Source of the DNA: Fictibacillus sp. b24
GTDB lineage: Bacteria > Bacillota > Bacilli > Bacillales > Fictibacillaceae
Reading direction: 5' to 3'
NCBI RefSeq assembly: GCF_030348825.1
Contig: NZ_JAUCES010000005.1
Coordinates: 2,480,001 to 2,544,000, forward strand
Length of the DNA: 64,000 nt
In this document: positions 1 to 8,387 of the stretch, one piece after another
Layout: every line of letters starts with the position of its first letter
Numbering within the stretch: the first letter of the stretch is position 1
Notes under the pieces: generated by a model
What the model was told of the DNA's origin: nothing
What the model saw: the letters and a program-made list of their open reading frames with translations, nothing else
Databases searched by the model: none
Made by a program: the position numbers and the translations under genes

Positions 1-539
1 TCTGAGATCGTTTTTGTTTTCCAAAATTGAAAATGATAAACTTGCGGCCGTAAAAAAAGCACGATATCGACTATTAAATTATTGAAAAGATAATAAAGAA
101 TCGCTATTCCAATCATCCGTATTTCAGCGGACCAAAACAGACTCCATTGTGCCGTAAAAGTTGATAATAAAAAGTCTGTCAGATGAACAGCACCAAAAAA
201 GCTGATCATTAGCTGAGAAGGATTGAATAGTACGATACGCAATGGGCGCTGATTCAAAGCGTTAACTAAACAAACCATGCACCCAAAAACAAAAACCGCT
301 ATCCCCCATCCGTAAAGAAGCTCAATCGTGTACAGCAAAGGAAAGCTCAGTGCACTTATACCTTTCCAGATTGGAATCGGATAATACTCTGTTATAAAGA
401 GAAAGATCAATAGCGTTAAGAATACGAGAAGATCTGGTGTTTTGGAAATCGAAAACAGACTTAGAATCAAAATGACCATACCTGCTGCAATAATAAGCGA
501 AACAAATGAACTAGCTGCTTTATCCCGGTTTATCCCCAT
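1..539 (-). CDS. Multi-pass membrane protein, N-terminal part only (runs off window)
   Basis: An open frame starts at ATG 537-539 behind an AGGTGAG site and stays open to base 1, giving about 179 residues (MGINRDKAASSF...). It is almost entirely hydrophobic, with five or six probable membrane segments separated by short polar turns such as EYYPIPIWKG and NALNQRPLR. This is the layout of the N-terminal membrane sensor region found before HD-GYP or GGDEF output domains in bacilli, but the output domain would lie outside the window, so the function is open. The gene is followed upstream by the terminator of mgtE. Confidence 0.6.
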   Translation of the reverse strand, partial: MGINRDKAASSFVSLIIAAGMVILILSLFSISKTPDLLVFLTLLIFLFITEYYPIPIWKGISALSFPLLYTIELLYGWGIAVFVFGCMVCLVNALNQRPLRIVLFNPSQLMISFFGAVHLTDFLLSTFTAQWSLFWSAEIRMIGIAILYYLFNNLIVDIVLFLRPQVYHFQFWKTKTIS

Positions 540-644
540 TTTTCTCACCTGCTTTATTTAAATGCCTCTTATAAAAAACCTGTCTAAATAATCTGTCAAT
601 TTATTCTATTATATCATAGGGTTTCAACCGCTTTATTCAGCCGT

Positions 645-692
645 AAAAAAACCGAAATTAGTCGAATGGCATATGCCGCTGACCAATTTCGG
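645..692 (-). terminator. Rho-independent terminator after mgtE
   Basis: On the minus strand CCGAAATTGGTC pairs with GACTAATTTCGG (one G-U) around a GGCATATGCC core, followed by seven T. It lies 100 bases after the mgtE stop. Confidence 0.75.
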
Positions 693-791
693 AAAAAACT
701 AATGTTTTATTTCATTATCGCATGTTAAAAGAGTGTGTTCTATTGAGCAAAAGATGTAGATTTCATAGTACGAAATATCTAACCTGATAAA

Positions 792-2150
792 CTATAATAA
801 ATGAGATAAGAACATTGTAGCTGTACCAAAATAAACTAAAAGCGAAAAAATATCATTCAATGTTGTAATGAGCGGCCCTGACGCTACAGCCGGGTCAATC
901 TTAAGTCTGTAAAGCAGCAATGGAATCAGTGTACCTGCTAAGGTTCCAATAATTAAAGTGAAAAATAAAGAGCTTCCAACTACTAAACCTAAAATCAGAT
1001 TACCTTTCCATAGATAAGCCACGATCGAAATTAAGATACCACATGTAACACCTATAATAAAACCAACACCAAATTCACGCATGATTAATTTAATAATTGT
1101 CTGGCGGTCAATGTCGTGTGACACGAGTCCGCGCACTACAACGGCAAGAGACTGTGTTCCGGTATTTCCAGTCATACCCGCAATCATTGGCATAAAGTAT
1201 GTGAGAGCTACTGCTTTTTCAATCGTTCCTTCAAATGTACTGATAATGCTTCCTGACAGAATTCCGATAAAGAGGAGTAAAATCAGCCAAGGAAGTCTTC
1301 GATATGAAGCGATAAGTGCACTCGTCTGGAAATCAATTGATTTACCAGTCGCTGATAATTTCTCAATATCTTCATTTGCTTCTTCAATTAATACGTCTAG
1401 CACATCATCGACCGTGACAATTCCTATTAATCGATCTTGTTCATCTGTTACAGGAACTGCGATAAAGTCGTAACGCTCTATCGTTCGGGCTACTTCTTCC
1501 TGATCGGTTTCTGCAGGCACGGAGATGACCCTGTTGTACATAATATCTTCTATCTTTTCGTGCATCTCAGCTAATAGGAGGTCACGATAAGAAACTACAC
1601 CAACGAGTTTTTTATCATCGTCGATCACATATAGGTAATAGATGTTCTCAGCAAATCCTGCGAACGTTTTAAGTTTTTCAACCGCATCGCGAACGGTGTA
1701 CACTTGCGGAATCCAAACAAAACGGTTCGTCATAATTCCACCAGCAGTATCTGAATCATATTGCATCAGGCTTTGAACTGTTTTGGATTCATCTGCTTTC
1801 ATCGATGATAAGAAATCCTGAATCTCATTAACGTCCAAGTTGCCAAGAAGATCGGCAAGGTCATCGTTTTCCATTAAGTTCATGATATGAGATGATCGTT
1901 CTATGCCCAGTTTATGCAGAATCTCCATTTGCAGATCGCTTTCAAGTTCTTGAATTAATGAAGCAATCTGTCTAGTTGTTAAAAAGGTGACGAACTTATG
2001 CCTGTGTTTTTCCGGCAGGTTCTTATACACGTTAGCTATATCATAAGGGTGCAGTTCATCAATTAAAAGCTGAAATTCTTTCTTGCGCAGCTCTTTTAAA
2101 TTTTTAATTACGTATAATAAAATCTGATTTTCTGACATCTCTTTAAACAA
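792..2150 (-). CDS. mgtE: Magnesium transporter MgtE
   Basis: 452 residues, the usual length for MgtE. The N-terminal helical MgtE_N domain (about 10-130) is followed by two CBS domains (about 135-255) that sense cytosolic Mg2+, then five membrane helices (about 285-450) with the conserved PMIAGMTGNTGTQS segment that lines the pore. The start is TTG at 2148-2150: AAGGAGG lies 9 bases upstream, while the first ATG, four codons later, is too far from it. There is no M-box in the short leader. A second Mg2+/divalent channel, CorA, lies at 29.0-30.0 kb. Confidence 0.95.
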   Translation of the reverse strand: MFKEMSENQILLYVIKNLKELRKKEFQLLIDELHPYDIANVYKNLPEKHRHKFVTFLTTRQIASLIQELESDLQMEILHKLGIERSSHIMNLMENDDLADLLGNLDVNEIQDFLSSMKADESKTVQSLMQYDSDTAGGIMTNRFVWIPQVYTVRDAVEKLKTFAGFAENIYYLYVIDDDKKLVGVVSYRDLLLAEMHEKIEDIMYNRVISVPAETDQEEVARTIERYDFIAVPVTDEQDRLIGIVTVDDVLDVLIEEANEDIEKLSATGKSIDFQTSALIASYRRLPWLILLLFIGILSGSIISTFEGTIEKAVALTYFMPMIAGMTGNTGTQSLAVVVRGLVSHDIDRQTIIKLIMREFGVGFIIGVTCGILISIVAYLWKGNLILGLVVGSSLFFTLIIGTLAGTLIPLLLYRLKIDPAVASGPLITTLNDIFSLLVYFGTATMFLSHLL

Positions 2151-2271
2151 GGAACGTCACCTCCTTATAAAGTACTTCACTATTATAAATTATTTATTTA
2201 TATGTGACTATTGTTTCGCGGCTGAACTATGCTGTGTTCGCTCTGTTCTTAGGATATGGTATTTCACAAAT

Positions 2272-2295
2272 AAAAAACCACTTATCAAAAGTGGT
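2272..2295 (-). terminator. Terminator of the DoxX gene
   Basis: ACCACTT/AAGTGGT stem with a TTTTTT run on the minus strand, 30 bases after the DoxX stop. Confidence 0.8.
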
Positions 2296-2324
2296 TTCTT
2301 CACGTAAGATCTCTATTCTATTCC

Positions 2325-2726
2325 CTACTTCAGCCAGAGGTAATCCAATGAATATTCCCCTGCACCAGTTAAGGCTACACCGACAACTACGGCGATTAAA
2401 ATCAAGTTGAACTCATAGCCGTTTGCTGTTACCCAAAATCCATTTTGCAAGTGCACTTTTAATATCGCAACGAGCATCGTTCCAGCAATCAAAATAGCTC
2501 CAATTTCAGTAAACAGTCCTGCGGCAAATAACAATCCTCCCGCAAATTCAGCAAGACCTGCTAATAATGCCATCGTGTAGCCAGGCTTAATGCCTATCGA
2601 CTCCATCCATCCACCCGTTCCTTTTAAGCCATAACCACCAAACCAGCCAAATAACTTTTGAGCACCATGTGCTGCCAGTGCAAGACCAACCACTAATCGG
2701 ATAATAAGCAATCCTAATGATAACAT
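2325..2726 (-). CDS. DoxX family membrane protein
   Basis: 133 residues with four membrane helices; the opening helix and the AAHGAQKLFGWFGGYG segment are typical of the DoxX family (CatD/MhqP type in Bacillus). CatD and MhqP proteins act with ring-cleavage or quinone-detoxifying enzymes, and their genes are controlled by thiol- or quinone-sensing MarR/DUF24 repressors. Here the gene stands alone, with its own promoter, operator and terminator. A role in redox or quinone stress is inferred from family and operator position, not from a neighbouring enzyme. Confidence 0.85.
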   Translation of the reverse strand: MLSLGLLIIRLVVGLALAAHGAQKLFGWFGGYGLKGTGGWMESIGIKPGYTMALLAGLAEFAGGLLFAAGLFTEIGAILIAGTMLVAILKVHLQNGFWVTANGYEFNLILIAVVVGVALTGAGEYSLDYLWLK

Positions 2727-2778
2727 TTAATAATTCCCTCTCTTCAATTAAATTTTGTTTTACTCACTTTATGTTAGT

Positions 2779-2813
2779 ATATTACAATTAGTAACTTGTA
2801 TATGTCAAGTTAC
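2779..2813 (-). promoter_or_regulatory. DoxX promoter with palindromic operator over the -35 box
   Basis: The minus strand carries TTGACA, 18 bases, TAATAT. The perfect inverted repeat GTAACTTG-N7-CAAGTTAC (2791-2813) covers the -35 hexamer. The geometry resembles the TTAC-N7-GTAA site of CatR/YodB-type DUF24 repressors at catDE; which repressor binds here is not known. Confidence 0.65.
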
Positions 2814-2836
2814 TTTAAAAAAATAATTTTATAAGC

Positions 2837-2876
2837 AAAAAAATTTACCGCCTTCTTATTAGAGAATATGCGGTAA
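2837..2876 (-). terminator. Terminator of the methionine aminopeptidase gene
   Basis: TTACCGC/GCGGTAA stem followed on the minus strand by a run of seven T, just after the stop at 2885. Confidence 0.8.
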
Positions 2877-2884
2877 CAAAACTT

Positions 2885-3634
2885 TTAAAACTGTTCAGTT
2901 AAAATTATTGGTCCCTCTTTTGTGATCGCAATTGTATGTTCATATTGAGCGGATAAACTTCGGTCAAACGTAACCGCGGTCCATCCATCTGATTTCATAG
3001 TTATATAAGGCATACCTTTGTTGAATATTGGCTCTATCGTAATAACCATACCTTCTTTGAGCGTTGTTCCAGTATTTCGTTCTCCAACATGATGGACTTG
3101 AGGATCTTCATGAATGTTACGTCCAATACCGTGTCCAATAAATTCTTTTACGATAGAGTATCCCTTTTTCTCAGCATAAGACTGGATAGCATAGCCTATA
3201 TCCCCCAATCTATTGCCGACTTGCGCTTGTTCAATTCCTTTATACAAGGCTTTTTTTGTCGCATCCATCAAACGTTGAGATTCTTGCGAAATGGTTCCAA
3301 CTCCATATGACCAAGCTGAATCTGCGAGCCAGCCATTTAGATTCACAACAAAGTCTATGGTGATGATATCTCCATTTTTCAACACGTTTTTATTAGGAAG
3401 TCCATGACATACCTCATGATTAACAGAGGCACAAGTTGCAAATGGATAGCCCATGTAGCCTTTTTGAGCAGGTTTTGCGCCGCGCTCCAACAGAAAGCTC
3501 TCTACAAACTGATCCAGTTCTAAAGTGGTGATTCCTGGTTTTACCAACTTTCTCAATGCTTGATGACAGGAAGCTAGAAGCTTGCCTGCTTCTCTCATTT
3601 TCTCAATCTGCTTTTGTGATTTAAGCTTAATCAA
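2885..3634 (-). CDS. map: Type I methionyl aminopeptidase (second copy, YflG/MapB type)
   Basis: 249 residues, the same length as Bacillus YflG. It removes the initiator methionine from nascent proteins. The five metal ligands can be placed: Asp in TIDFVV, Asp in LADSAW, His in GHGIGRNIHEDP, Glu in TIEP and Glu in QYEHT; the substrate-side His is in NHEVCHGLPN. The monocistronic setting, away from ribosomal protein genes, suggests the dispensable paralogue rather than the essential map of the secY-adk operon. Confidence 0.93.
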   Translation of the reverse strand: MIKLKSQKQIEKMREAGKLLASCHQALRKLVKPGITTLELDQFVESFLLERGAKPAQKGYMGYPFATCASVNHEVCHGLPNKNVLKNGDIITIDFVVNLNGWLADSAWSYGVGTISQESQRLMDATKKALYKGIEQAQVGNRLGDIGYAIQSYAEKKGYSIVKEFIGHGIGRNIHEDPQVHHVGERNTGTTLKEGMVITIEPIFNKGMPYITMKSDGWTAVTFDRSLSAQYEHTIAITKEGPIILTEQF

Positions 3635-3703
3635 CCCGAACTCTCCCCTTCCTCTTTTTTAACTATATTCCAGTCTAAAGAGGTTCGTGAAGCGGGTTAA
3701 ATG

Positions 3704-3740
3704 AAAAAAGCATCGAGCGATTGTACCTACGCCCGATGCT
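3704..3740 (-). terminator. Terminator overlapping the end of the TVP38 gene
   Basis: AGCATCG/CGATGCT stem then TTTTTT on the minus strand. The stem includes the last codons of the 3727-4332 gene. Confidence 0.75.
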
Positions 3741-4332
3741 CTGATTGCTTAAGTCTAGATTCTACCACTTTGCCGCCTAACCATAGCACGAATATGCCAA
3801 ATGCAATCAACCCTAATTTAAGGGGGCTTTTTAATACGTCAATAAAGTCATAGCCGATAAAAGAAACAATCGCAATCATCACTAATTTACCGAGAGCTAG
3901 AGCCAGCAAAAATGTTTTCGTATTAATTCTCGAAAGGCCGCCAACAACGTTTACTAATGCAGATGGAGTAAATGGAAAACAATAAATAAGAAACAGCATG
4001 CCAAAACCGTGCCGTTCCACCCAATTTAGCATCCGAGTTGTGTTTGTGTGTCTGTTCAAAAAATCCAGGAATTTTTTTTGCCCATATTTTCTGACAAGCA
4101 TAAAAACGATGATTGACCCCGCACATACCCCAATCCACGAATAAAGAAATCCTAACCAAAATCCATATGCTGCTGCATTTCCTGCAACAAAAATAAATAG
4201 AGGCAGGATTGGCAGGAAAGATTCTAGCATAGGCAGCAAAACCCCTGGCAAGAAACCAAGATCTTTGTATTGATCAAGCAGCTGCAGAATATTTTTTTCA
4301 GTAAAATAGCGTTCCCAGTTTCTCCAGTCCAT
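3727..4332 (-). CDS. TVP38/TMEM64 family membrane protein
   Basis: 201 residues with about five membrane segments and the SNARE-associated/VTT domain typical of YhjE/YtxB-like bacilli proteins: a glycine-rich GFWLGFLYSWIGVCAGS loop and the FPFTPSALVNVVGG motif that corresponds to the conserved re-entrant loop. DedA/TVP38 proteins are thought to act in lipid-carrier recycling or membrane homeostasis; the exact substrate is not shown by sequence. A true DedA relative is at 41.3-41.9 kb. Confidence 0.85.
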   Translation of the reverse strand: MDWRNWERYFTEKNILQLLDQYKDLGFLPGVLLPMLESFLPILPLFIFVAGNAAAYGFWLGFLYSWIGVCAGSIIVFMLVRKYGQKKFLDFLNRHTNTTRMLNWVERHGFGMLFLIYCFPFTPSALVNVVGGLSRINTKTFLLALALGKLVMIAIVSFIGYDFIDVLKSPLKLGLIAFGIFVLWLGGKVVESRLKQSEHRA

Positions 4333-4453
4333 CTATCGTTCACCCTTTTCTTCCTCATACCCTCATCGTTGCCACAGAAAACTTGTTTAAAACCGACTTT
4401 AGGAAAAACAAGGAGTTAGTTCTCTAATTTTATCATAAAGAAAGAAAAGGGTA

Positions 4454-4840
4454 CTATTTACTGACTGATTTTGAAGGGGGATTTTCGAGCCTTTTCCCGA
4501 TAATGATAATGCAGCAAGAAGCTGCTGCGAATGAGGCTATTCCATAATATGCACTACCGACGTTCATCCCATTTGCATCCGGATTTCCAGGGAAAAGAAG
4601 CGAGTAGATTCCCTGTGAACCGTGAAGCAATATCCCTAAAGCTGCTAAGAATTTAATTATCCAAGTGTATTTGAATCGGTTAAGTCCAATCATGAGTGCA
4701 GCAATTCCCCAGAAAAGCAGAAGGTAACCCCAAACATTCAGCCCTTTAGATTTTTCCTCTAGTAAACTGGTTATATTCAAAATGCCAATGAATAAGGAAA
4801 TAAGGCCAGAAAAAAGCAATAAGCGCCATGTTAATGACAT
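4454..4840 (-). CDS. Small four-helix membrane protein, unknown function
   Basis: 128 residues with four predicted membrane helices (about 6-25, 38-55, 62-82 and 98-115). It starts at ATG behind a TAGGAGGA site. No motif was recognised. It is transcribed alone in the same direction as its neighbours. Confidence 0.7.
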   Translation of the reverse strand: MSLTWRLLLFSGLISLFIGILNITSLLEEKSKGLNVWGYLLLFWGIAALMIGLNRFKYTWIIKFLAALGILLHGSQGIYSLLFPGNPDANGMNVGSAYYGIASFAAASCCIIIIGKRLENPPSKSVSK

Positions 4841-4880
4841 TGCAGATCCTCCTATACTTTTTTCGAATTAAGCGATAAAT

Positions 4881-4914
4881 AAAAACCGTCATAACAGGAT
4901 GTTTTGACGGTTTA
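4881..4914 (-). terminator. Terminator of the split-barrel flavoprotein gene
   Basis: AAACCGTC/GACGGTTT stem with a T run on the minus strand, 42 bases after the stop at 4956. Confidence 0.75.
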
Positions 4915-4955
4915 AGCTAGTATTCTGCGGTTTTCTTCGTTGTTAGAAGCTGGTT

Positions 4956-5411
4956 CTAATTCATCAGAGCAGCATAGACTTGCTCGTCCAGCTCTTTTGC
5001 TTTCTTTTCATTATACGTTTTTTCGTATACGGGTTCTTGAACGATCTTTGCGCCCCAGAACATGCTCTCAAATACATGCTCGATATCCACTTCAATCTTT
5101 GCAAGCTTTAAAGGCACGCCTTCCATTGCAAGTTGGAGTATATTTGCTTTTCCGTTAATCGAATACACAGTCTCAAGTCCAACAACCGTAAGAACGACAT
5201 TCGGATTATCCTGGATGTTCGTTACGATGCGGGAGTTGTTTGTAACGGTAAATCTAATCTTACCTTCTGACAAACTTTTCACCCAGGAAATCGCGTTTAC
5301 GGATGGAGCTTTCGTTTCTGCGTCAACTGTTCCTAGTAATACGAGTTGCTCGCCTTGCAGGTGTTCAAACAATTCAGGACTTAACGTTGTTGGTGTTTCC
5401 TGTTTCGCCAT
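4956..5411 (-). CDS. Pyridoxamine 5'-phosphate oxidase-like split-barrel protein
   Basis: 151 residues with the N-terminal flavin-binding split barrel: GTVDAETKAPSVNAISWV and the FTVTNNSRIVTNIQDNPNV strand-turn-strand typical of the PNPOx-like superfamily. Members bind FMN, F420 or haem and act as small oxidoreductases. It is not a true PdxH, being too short and lacking the C-terminal PLP segment. It is not the HpaC reductase missing from the nearby catabolic cluster on any sequence evidence. Confidence 0.75.
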   Translation of the reverse strand: MAKQETPTTLSPELFEHLQGEQLVLLGTVDAETKAPSVNAISWVKSLSEGKIRFTVTNNSRIVTNIQDNPNVVLTVVGLETVYSINGKANILQLAMEGVPLKLAKIEVDIEHVFESMFWGAKIVQEPVYEKTYNEKKAKELDEQVYAALMN

Positions 5412-5480
5412 ATGATCGCCACCTTCGAATGATTTATATGTATGCTTCTTATTTTACCATATATTTCTTAACTTAAAAGT

Positions 5481-5512
5481 GAAAAGGAAGCTGAAAATCA
5501 GCTTCCTTTACT
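5481..5512 (-). terminator. Terminator of the yfcC-iadA operon
   Basis: AGGAAGCTGA-AAA-TCAGCTTCCT hairpin with T-rich flank. It overlaps the iadA stop codon. Confidence 0.75.
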
Positions 5513-6680
5513 CTTCAAATGTTCCCTTGATCACGGCTTCTCCATCTCGTACCATTACTTGCCCTAAAGCAATAACAGAATCAATGTTTAGGTCTTGGTT
5601 AAGCAGAACTAGATCAGCATCCAGACCTTCCTGCAGTCTTCCTTTTTCTTTGAGCTTTAAAACTCGGGCAGGATTAGAAGTAATTGTCTGCAATGCTGTT
5701 TGAAGTGGAACACCTTCAGTCAGGATGGCATCCCGCACTTCACCATATAACGAGTTTACCTTGCCAATACGAAGTCCTGTAAATTCACCAAATTCATTAA
5801 ATGCAGGCAAACTTCCCTGTGCGTCTGATGTGAACGTTATTTGCTCAATCAATACTCCTGCATCGAGCATTCTTTTTAGTCCGATGCTGCATTTGACTTC
5901 GCCTTCTTCTAAAAATTGCTTCGTTGTACTTGTTGTAAAATCTACGATACCGCCTTTTTTCGCATATTGAATTCCCGCTTCAAACAAATAGGAATTTCGG
6001 TTAATATGAGTCGGGTAAAATTGAGAAATAGGCAGATCTGTCGTCTCCACAACTTCTTCAATTAAAGATAACATGCGTTTGCTGTCGCCAAGGTGGATGT
6101 TCACAACACCTGCTTTTCCTGAAAGCATGCCCCCAACTCTTGCTTGTGAAGCGAGTCTTGCCAGTTCGTGAGCATTCGGCTGGCTGGAACGATGGTCAGC
6201 GATAGCGATCTCACCTACACCAATGATTTCATCAATCATCATAATGTCTGTTTCAATATTCCCCGTCAACGTTTTAACAGGAACTTGATAGCTTCCAGTG
6301 TGCACAAAACATGAGATTCCTTCTTCTTTTAAGGCTTTTGCTTTTGCGATTAGGTTGGTCATCGTTCGGGCTGTTCCGTCTGTACCAATCACACCAACAA
6401 TCGTTGTCACACCTGCTTTAGTAACATCAGACAAATAGATCTCAGGAGTCCTCGTTTTATATCCGCCTTCTCCTCCGCCGCCAGTAATATGAACATGTGC
6501 ATCGATAAAGCCTGGTACCACCATTTTTTCTGTTGCATCAATAACATGGATATCAAGTGCTGGTGCCGGCCAATCAATATTTTCTGAGATGCTGGCAATC
6601 TTCCCGGCAGCTAAAAGAATATCCTTTTTACCGAGATAATGAGGCGCGTATACCTCACCGCCTTTTATAAGTGTAAACAT
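5508..6680 (-). CDS. iadA: Isoaspartyl (beta-aspartyl) dipeptidase IadA
   Basis: 390 residues, amidohydrolase fold. It hydrolyses isoaspartyl dipeptides left by breakdown of damaged proteins. Metal ligands align with E. coli IadA: His62 and His64 in DAHVHITGGGGEGG, His196, His225 and catalytic Asp286 in TSDAQGS. At the position of the bridging carbamylated Lys162 of the E. coli enzyme there is Glu157 (GVGEIAIADHRSSQP), so the metal bridge is probably a plain carboxylate. The gene follows the YfcC carrier by 31 bases and should share its sigma-54 promoter. Confidence 0.9.
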   Translation of the reverse strand: MFTLIKGGEVYAPHYLGKKDILLAAGKIASISENIDWPAPALDIHVIDATEKMVVPGFIDAHVHITGGGGEGGYKTRTPEIYLSDVTKAGVTTIVGVIGTDGTARTMTNLIAKAKALKEEGISCFVHTGSYQVPVKTLTGNIETDIMMIDEIIGVGEIAIADHRSSQPNAHELARLASQARVGGMLSGKAGVVNIHLGDSKRMLSLIEEVVETTDLPISQFYPTHINRNSYLFEAGIQYAKKGGIVDFTTSTTKQFLEEGEVKCSIGLKRMLDAGVLIEQITFTSDAQGSLPAFNEFGEFTGLRIGKVNSLYGEVRDAILTEGVPLQTALQTITSNPARVLKLKEKGRLQEGLDADLVLLNQDLNIDSVIALGQVMVRDGEAVIKGTFEE

Positions 6681-6711
6681 GTAAATCAGTCCTTTATTTT
6701 TTGAAGATAAA

Positions 6712-8214
6712 TTATTTAAAACCTATTAATACAGCTATAACAATTATGATTGAGGCAAATGTAAACAGTACGGCCTGGAACTTAATTTGGAACTTAAACC
6801 ATTTTCCCCAATCCAGTCGTGCAACTCCTAGTGTTCCCATAAGAGCCGCAGAAGTTGGTACGATCATGTTTGTAAAACCGTCACCCAGCTGGAAAGCAAG
6901 AACCGCTACTTGCCTTGTTACACCTGCAAGATCAGCAAGCGGTGACATTAAAGGCATTGTAAGTGCCGCTTGACCTGAACCAGATACAACAAAAAAGTTA
7001 AATACAGATTGAAACACATACATGATCCATGCAGAAAGTGCAGCAGGAACATCTTCAACAATGCCACCAGCTGCATGAAGAATCGTGTTCAAAACTGATG
7101 CTTCAGCAGGGTTGTCTCCACCAAGTATAATAACGATTCCTTTCGCCATACCAACGATAAGTGCTGCTGGGAGAAGATCTTTTGCACCTTCTTTAAAGCC
7201 ATCAGCGATTCCGTTCACCGTCATGTTGTTCATCTTGAAGATAATACCAATTATACCCGCAACCAAACCAATCGTAAAAAATTGAGTAGCGATTTCTGGA
7301 ATATAATATGCTCTTTCCACAACTCCCCAAACGATCCAAGCAACTCCTGCTAAAATCGTAAGAAGAATGAGGATATGTCCTGTTCCAAAGTTTGACTTAA
7401 TATCTGTATGTTTAAAATCGTCACGGAAGTATGCATCTGAATCATAAGATAAGGAACGCTTCGGATCTTTTCTAATTCTTGACGCGTAAATCCATGTATA
7501 AACAATACCTACTAATGTAAAGAAAGCCCACATACCGATTCGGAATGGCGCCCCGGAAAGCACTGGAATTCCAGCGACTCCTTGTGCAATTGCTACACCG
7601 AACGGGTTCATCCAAGATGTTGCAAAACCAATCTGCGTTGCAACGTACGTAATCATAATCGCTGTTATAGCATCATAGCCAAGAGCTACAACAACGGGGA
7701 CAAGGATCATGGCAAAGGCAATCGCTTCCTCGCCCATTCCAAAAACAGCGCCGCCTAGAGAAAACAATAAGAACATAAGCGGAATAATAAGTGCTTCTCT
7801 GCCTTTCGTATGGTCGATCATTTTTAAAATACTGTCTTCAATCGCACGTGTTTTCATAATGATACCGAACGCGCCACCAATAATTAGGATAAAGGCAACA
7901 ACACCAACAGCTGATCCCCATTTATCTCCAGAAACAAGTCCTTCAAAGATATAGTTCAAAAACCCAGCGCCGCCGCCTTCTTCAAAAAGGCTTACACCTT
8001 GAGTAGCAGGCTCACCGTCTTTCCCTTTTACATATGAAAAACTATCAGGTACAAGCACTGTTTTTGTCTGCTCTTCACCGCCCTGCATAAAGGTTGTTTC
8101 TTTTGTCTCAAATTGACCTGCCGGAATGATATACGTTAATAATGCCATTAGTGCAACAACAAAAAACACGATAACAAACGTATCCGGCATTGTAATTCCT
8201 TTTTTCTTATCCAC
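6712..8214 (-). CDS. YfcC family (DcuC superfamily) carrier, probable dipeptide/amino acid uptake
   Basis: 500 residues and about 12 membrane segments, with the YfcC/DcuC hallmarks: TFVIVFFVVALMALLTYIIPAGQF at the N terminus, GMGEEAIAFAMILVP, and VPTSAALMGTLG near the C terminus. The family carries C4-dicarboxylates or basic amino acids; uptake of an isoaspartyl dipeptide or a related acidic compound is inferred from the operon with iadA. The start is GTG (8212-8214) behind AAGGGGG. Expression is expected to need sigma-54 (promoter at 8250-8266) and the divergent activator. Confidence 0.85.
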   Translation of the reverse strand: MDKKKGITMPDTFVIVFFVVALMALLTYIIPAGQFETKETTFMQGGEEQTKTVLVPDSFSYVKGKDGEPATQGVSLFEEGGGAGFLNYIFEGLVSGDKWGSAVGVVAFILIIGGAFGIIMKTRAIEDSILKMIDHTKGREALIIPLMFLLFSLGGAVFGMGEEAIAFAMILVPVVVALGYDAITAIMITYVATQIGFATSWMNPFGVAIAQGVAGIPVLSGAPFRIGMWAFFTLVGIVYTWIYASRIRKDPKRSLSYDSDAYFRDDFKHTDIKSNFGTGHILILLTILAGVAWIVWGVVERAYYIPEIATQFFTIGLVAGIIGIIFKMNNMTVNGIADGFKEGAKDLLPAALIVGMAKGIVIILGGDNPAEASVLNTILHAAGGIVEDVPAALSAWIMYVFQSVFNFFVVSGSGQAALTMPLMSPLADLAGVTRQVAVLAFQLGDGFTNMIVPTSAALMGTLGVARLDWGKWFKFQIKFQAVLFTFASIIIVIAVLIGFK

Positions 8215-8249
8215 GTTTATTCCCCCTTTTCTTAATCACCTTATCTAAT

Positions 8250-8266
8250 TGCAAGAATTGTGCCAA
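8250..8266 (-). promoter_or_regulatory. Sigma-54 (-24/-12) promoter of yfcC-iadA
   Basis: The minus strand reads TTGGCAC-N5-TTGCA, a full match to the TGGCAC-N5-TTGCW consensus with the GG and GC at the correct spacing. The expected transcript start is near 8240, 25 bases before the GTG start. Confidence 0.92.
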
Positions 8267-8309
8267 CATTCCGCCTCCCTTTGTAAAGGTTTCTTAAGTT
8301 TTTGTTTCC

Positions 8310-8351
8310 TTAATTGGGTGTTTATTAGATAATAGTTTCATAACCAATTAA
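8310..8351. promoter_or_regulatory. Candidate enhancer (upstream activating sequence) for the sigma-54 activator
   Basis: The inverted repeat TTAATTGG (8310-8317) / CCAATTAA (8344-8351) encloses TATT-AGAT-AATA. It lies about 45-100 bases upstream of the -24/-12 element, where enhancer-binding proteins dock, and directly upstream of the activator gene itself. Confidence 0.45.
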
Positions 8352-8387
8352 CAACCTAAAAAAGACCATTTAAAGAAGGTGTATAGG

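Noticed and set aside
2151-2271. M-box or other riboswitch before mgtE
   Set aside because: The leader is too short and contains no hairpin set of the M-box; the hairpin at 2272-2295 is the DoxX terminator.
4956-5411. The split-barrel protein as the missing HpaC reductase
   Set aside because: It is a PNPOx-like protein without the flavin reductase signature, 5 kb away and in its own transcription unit.
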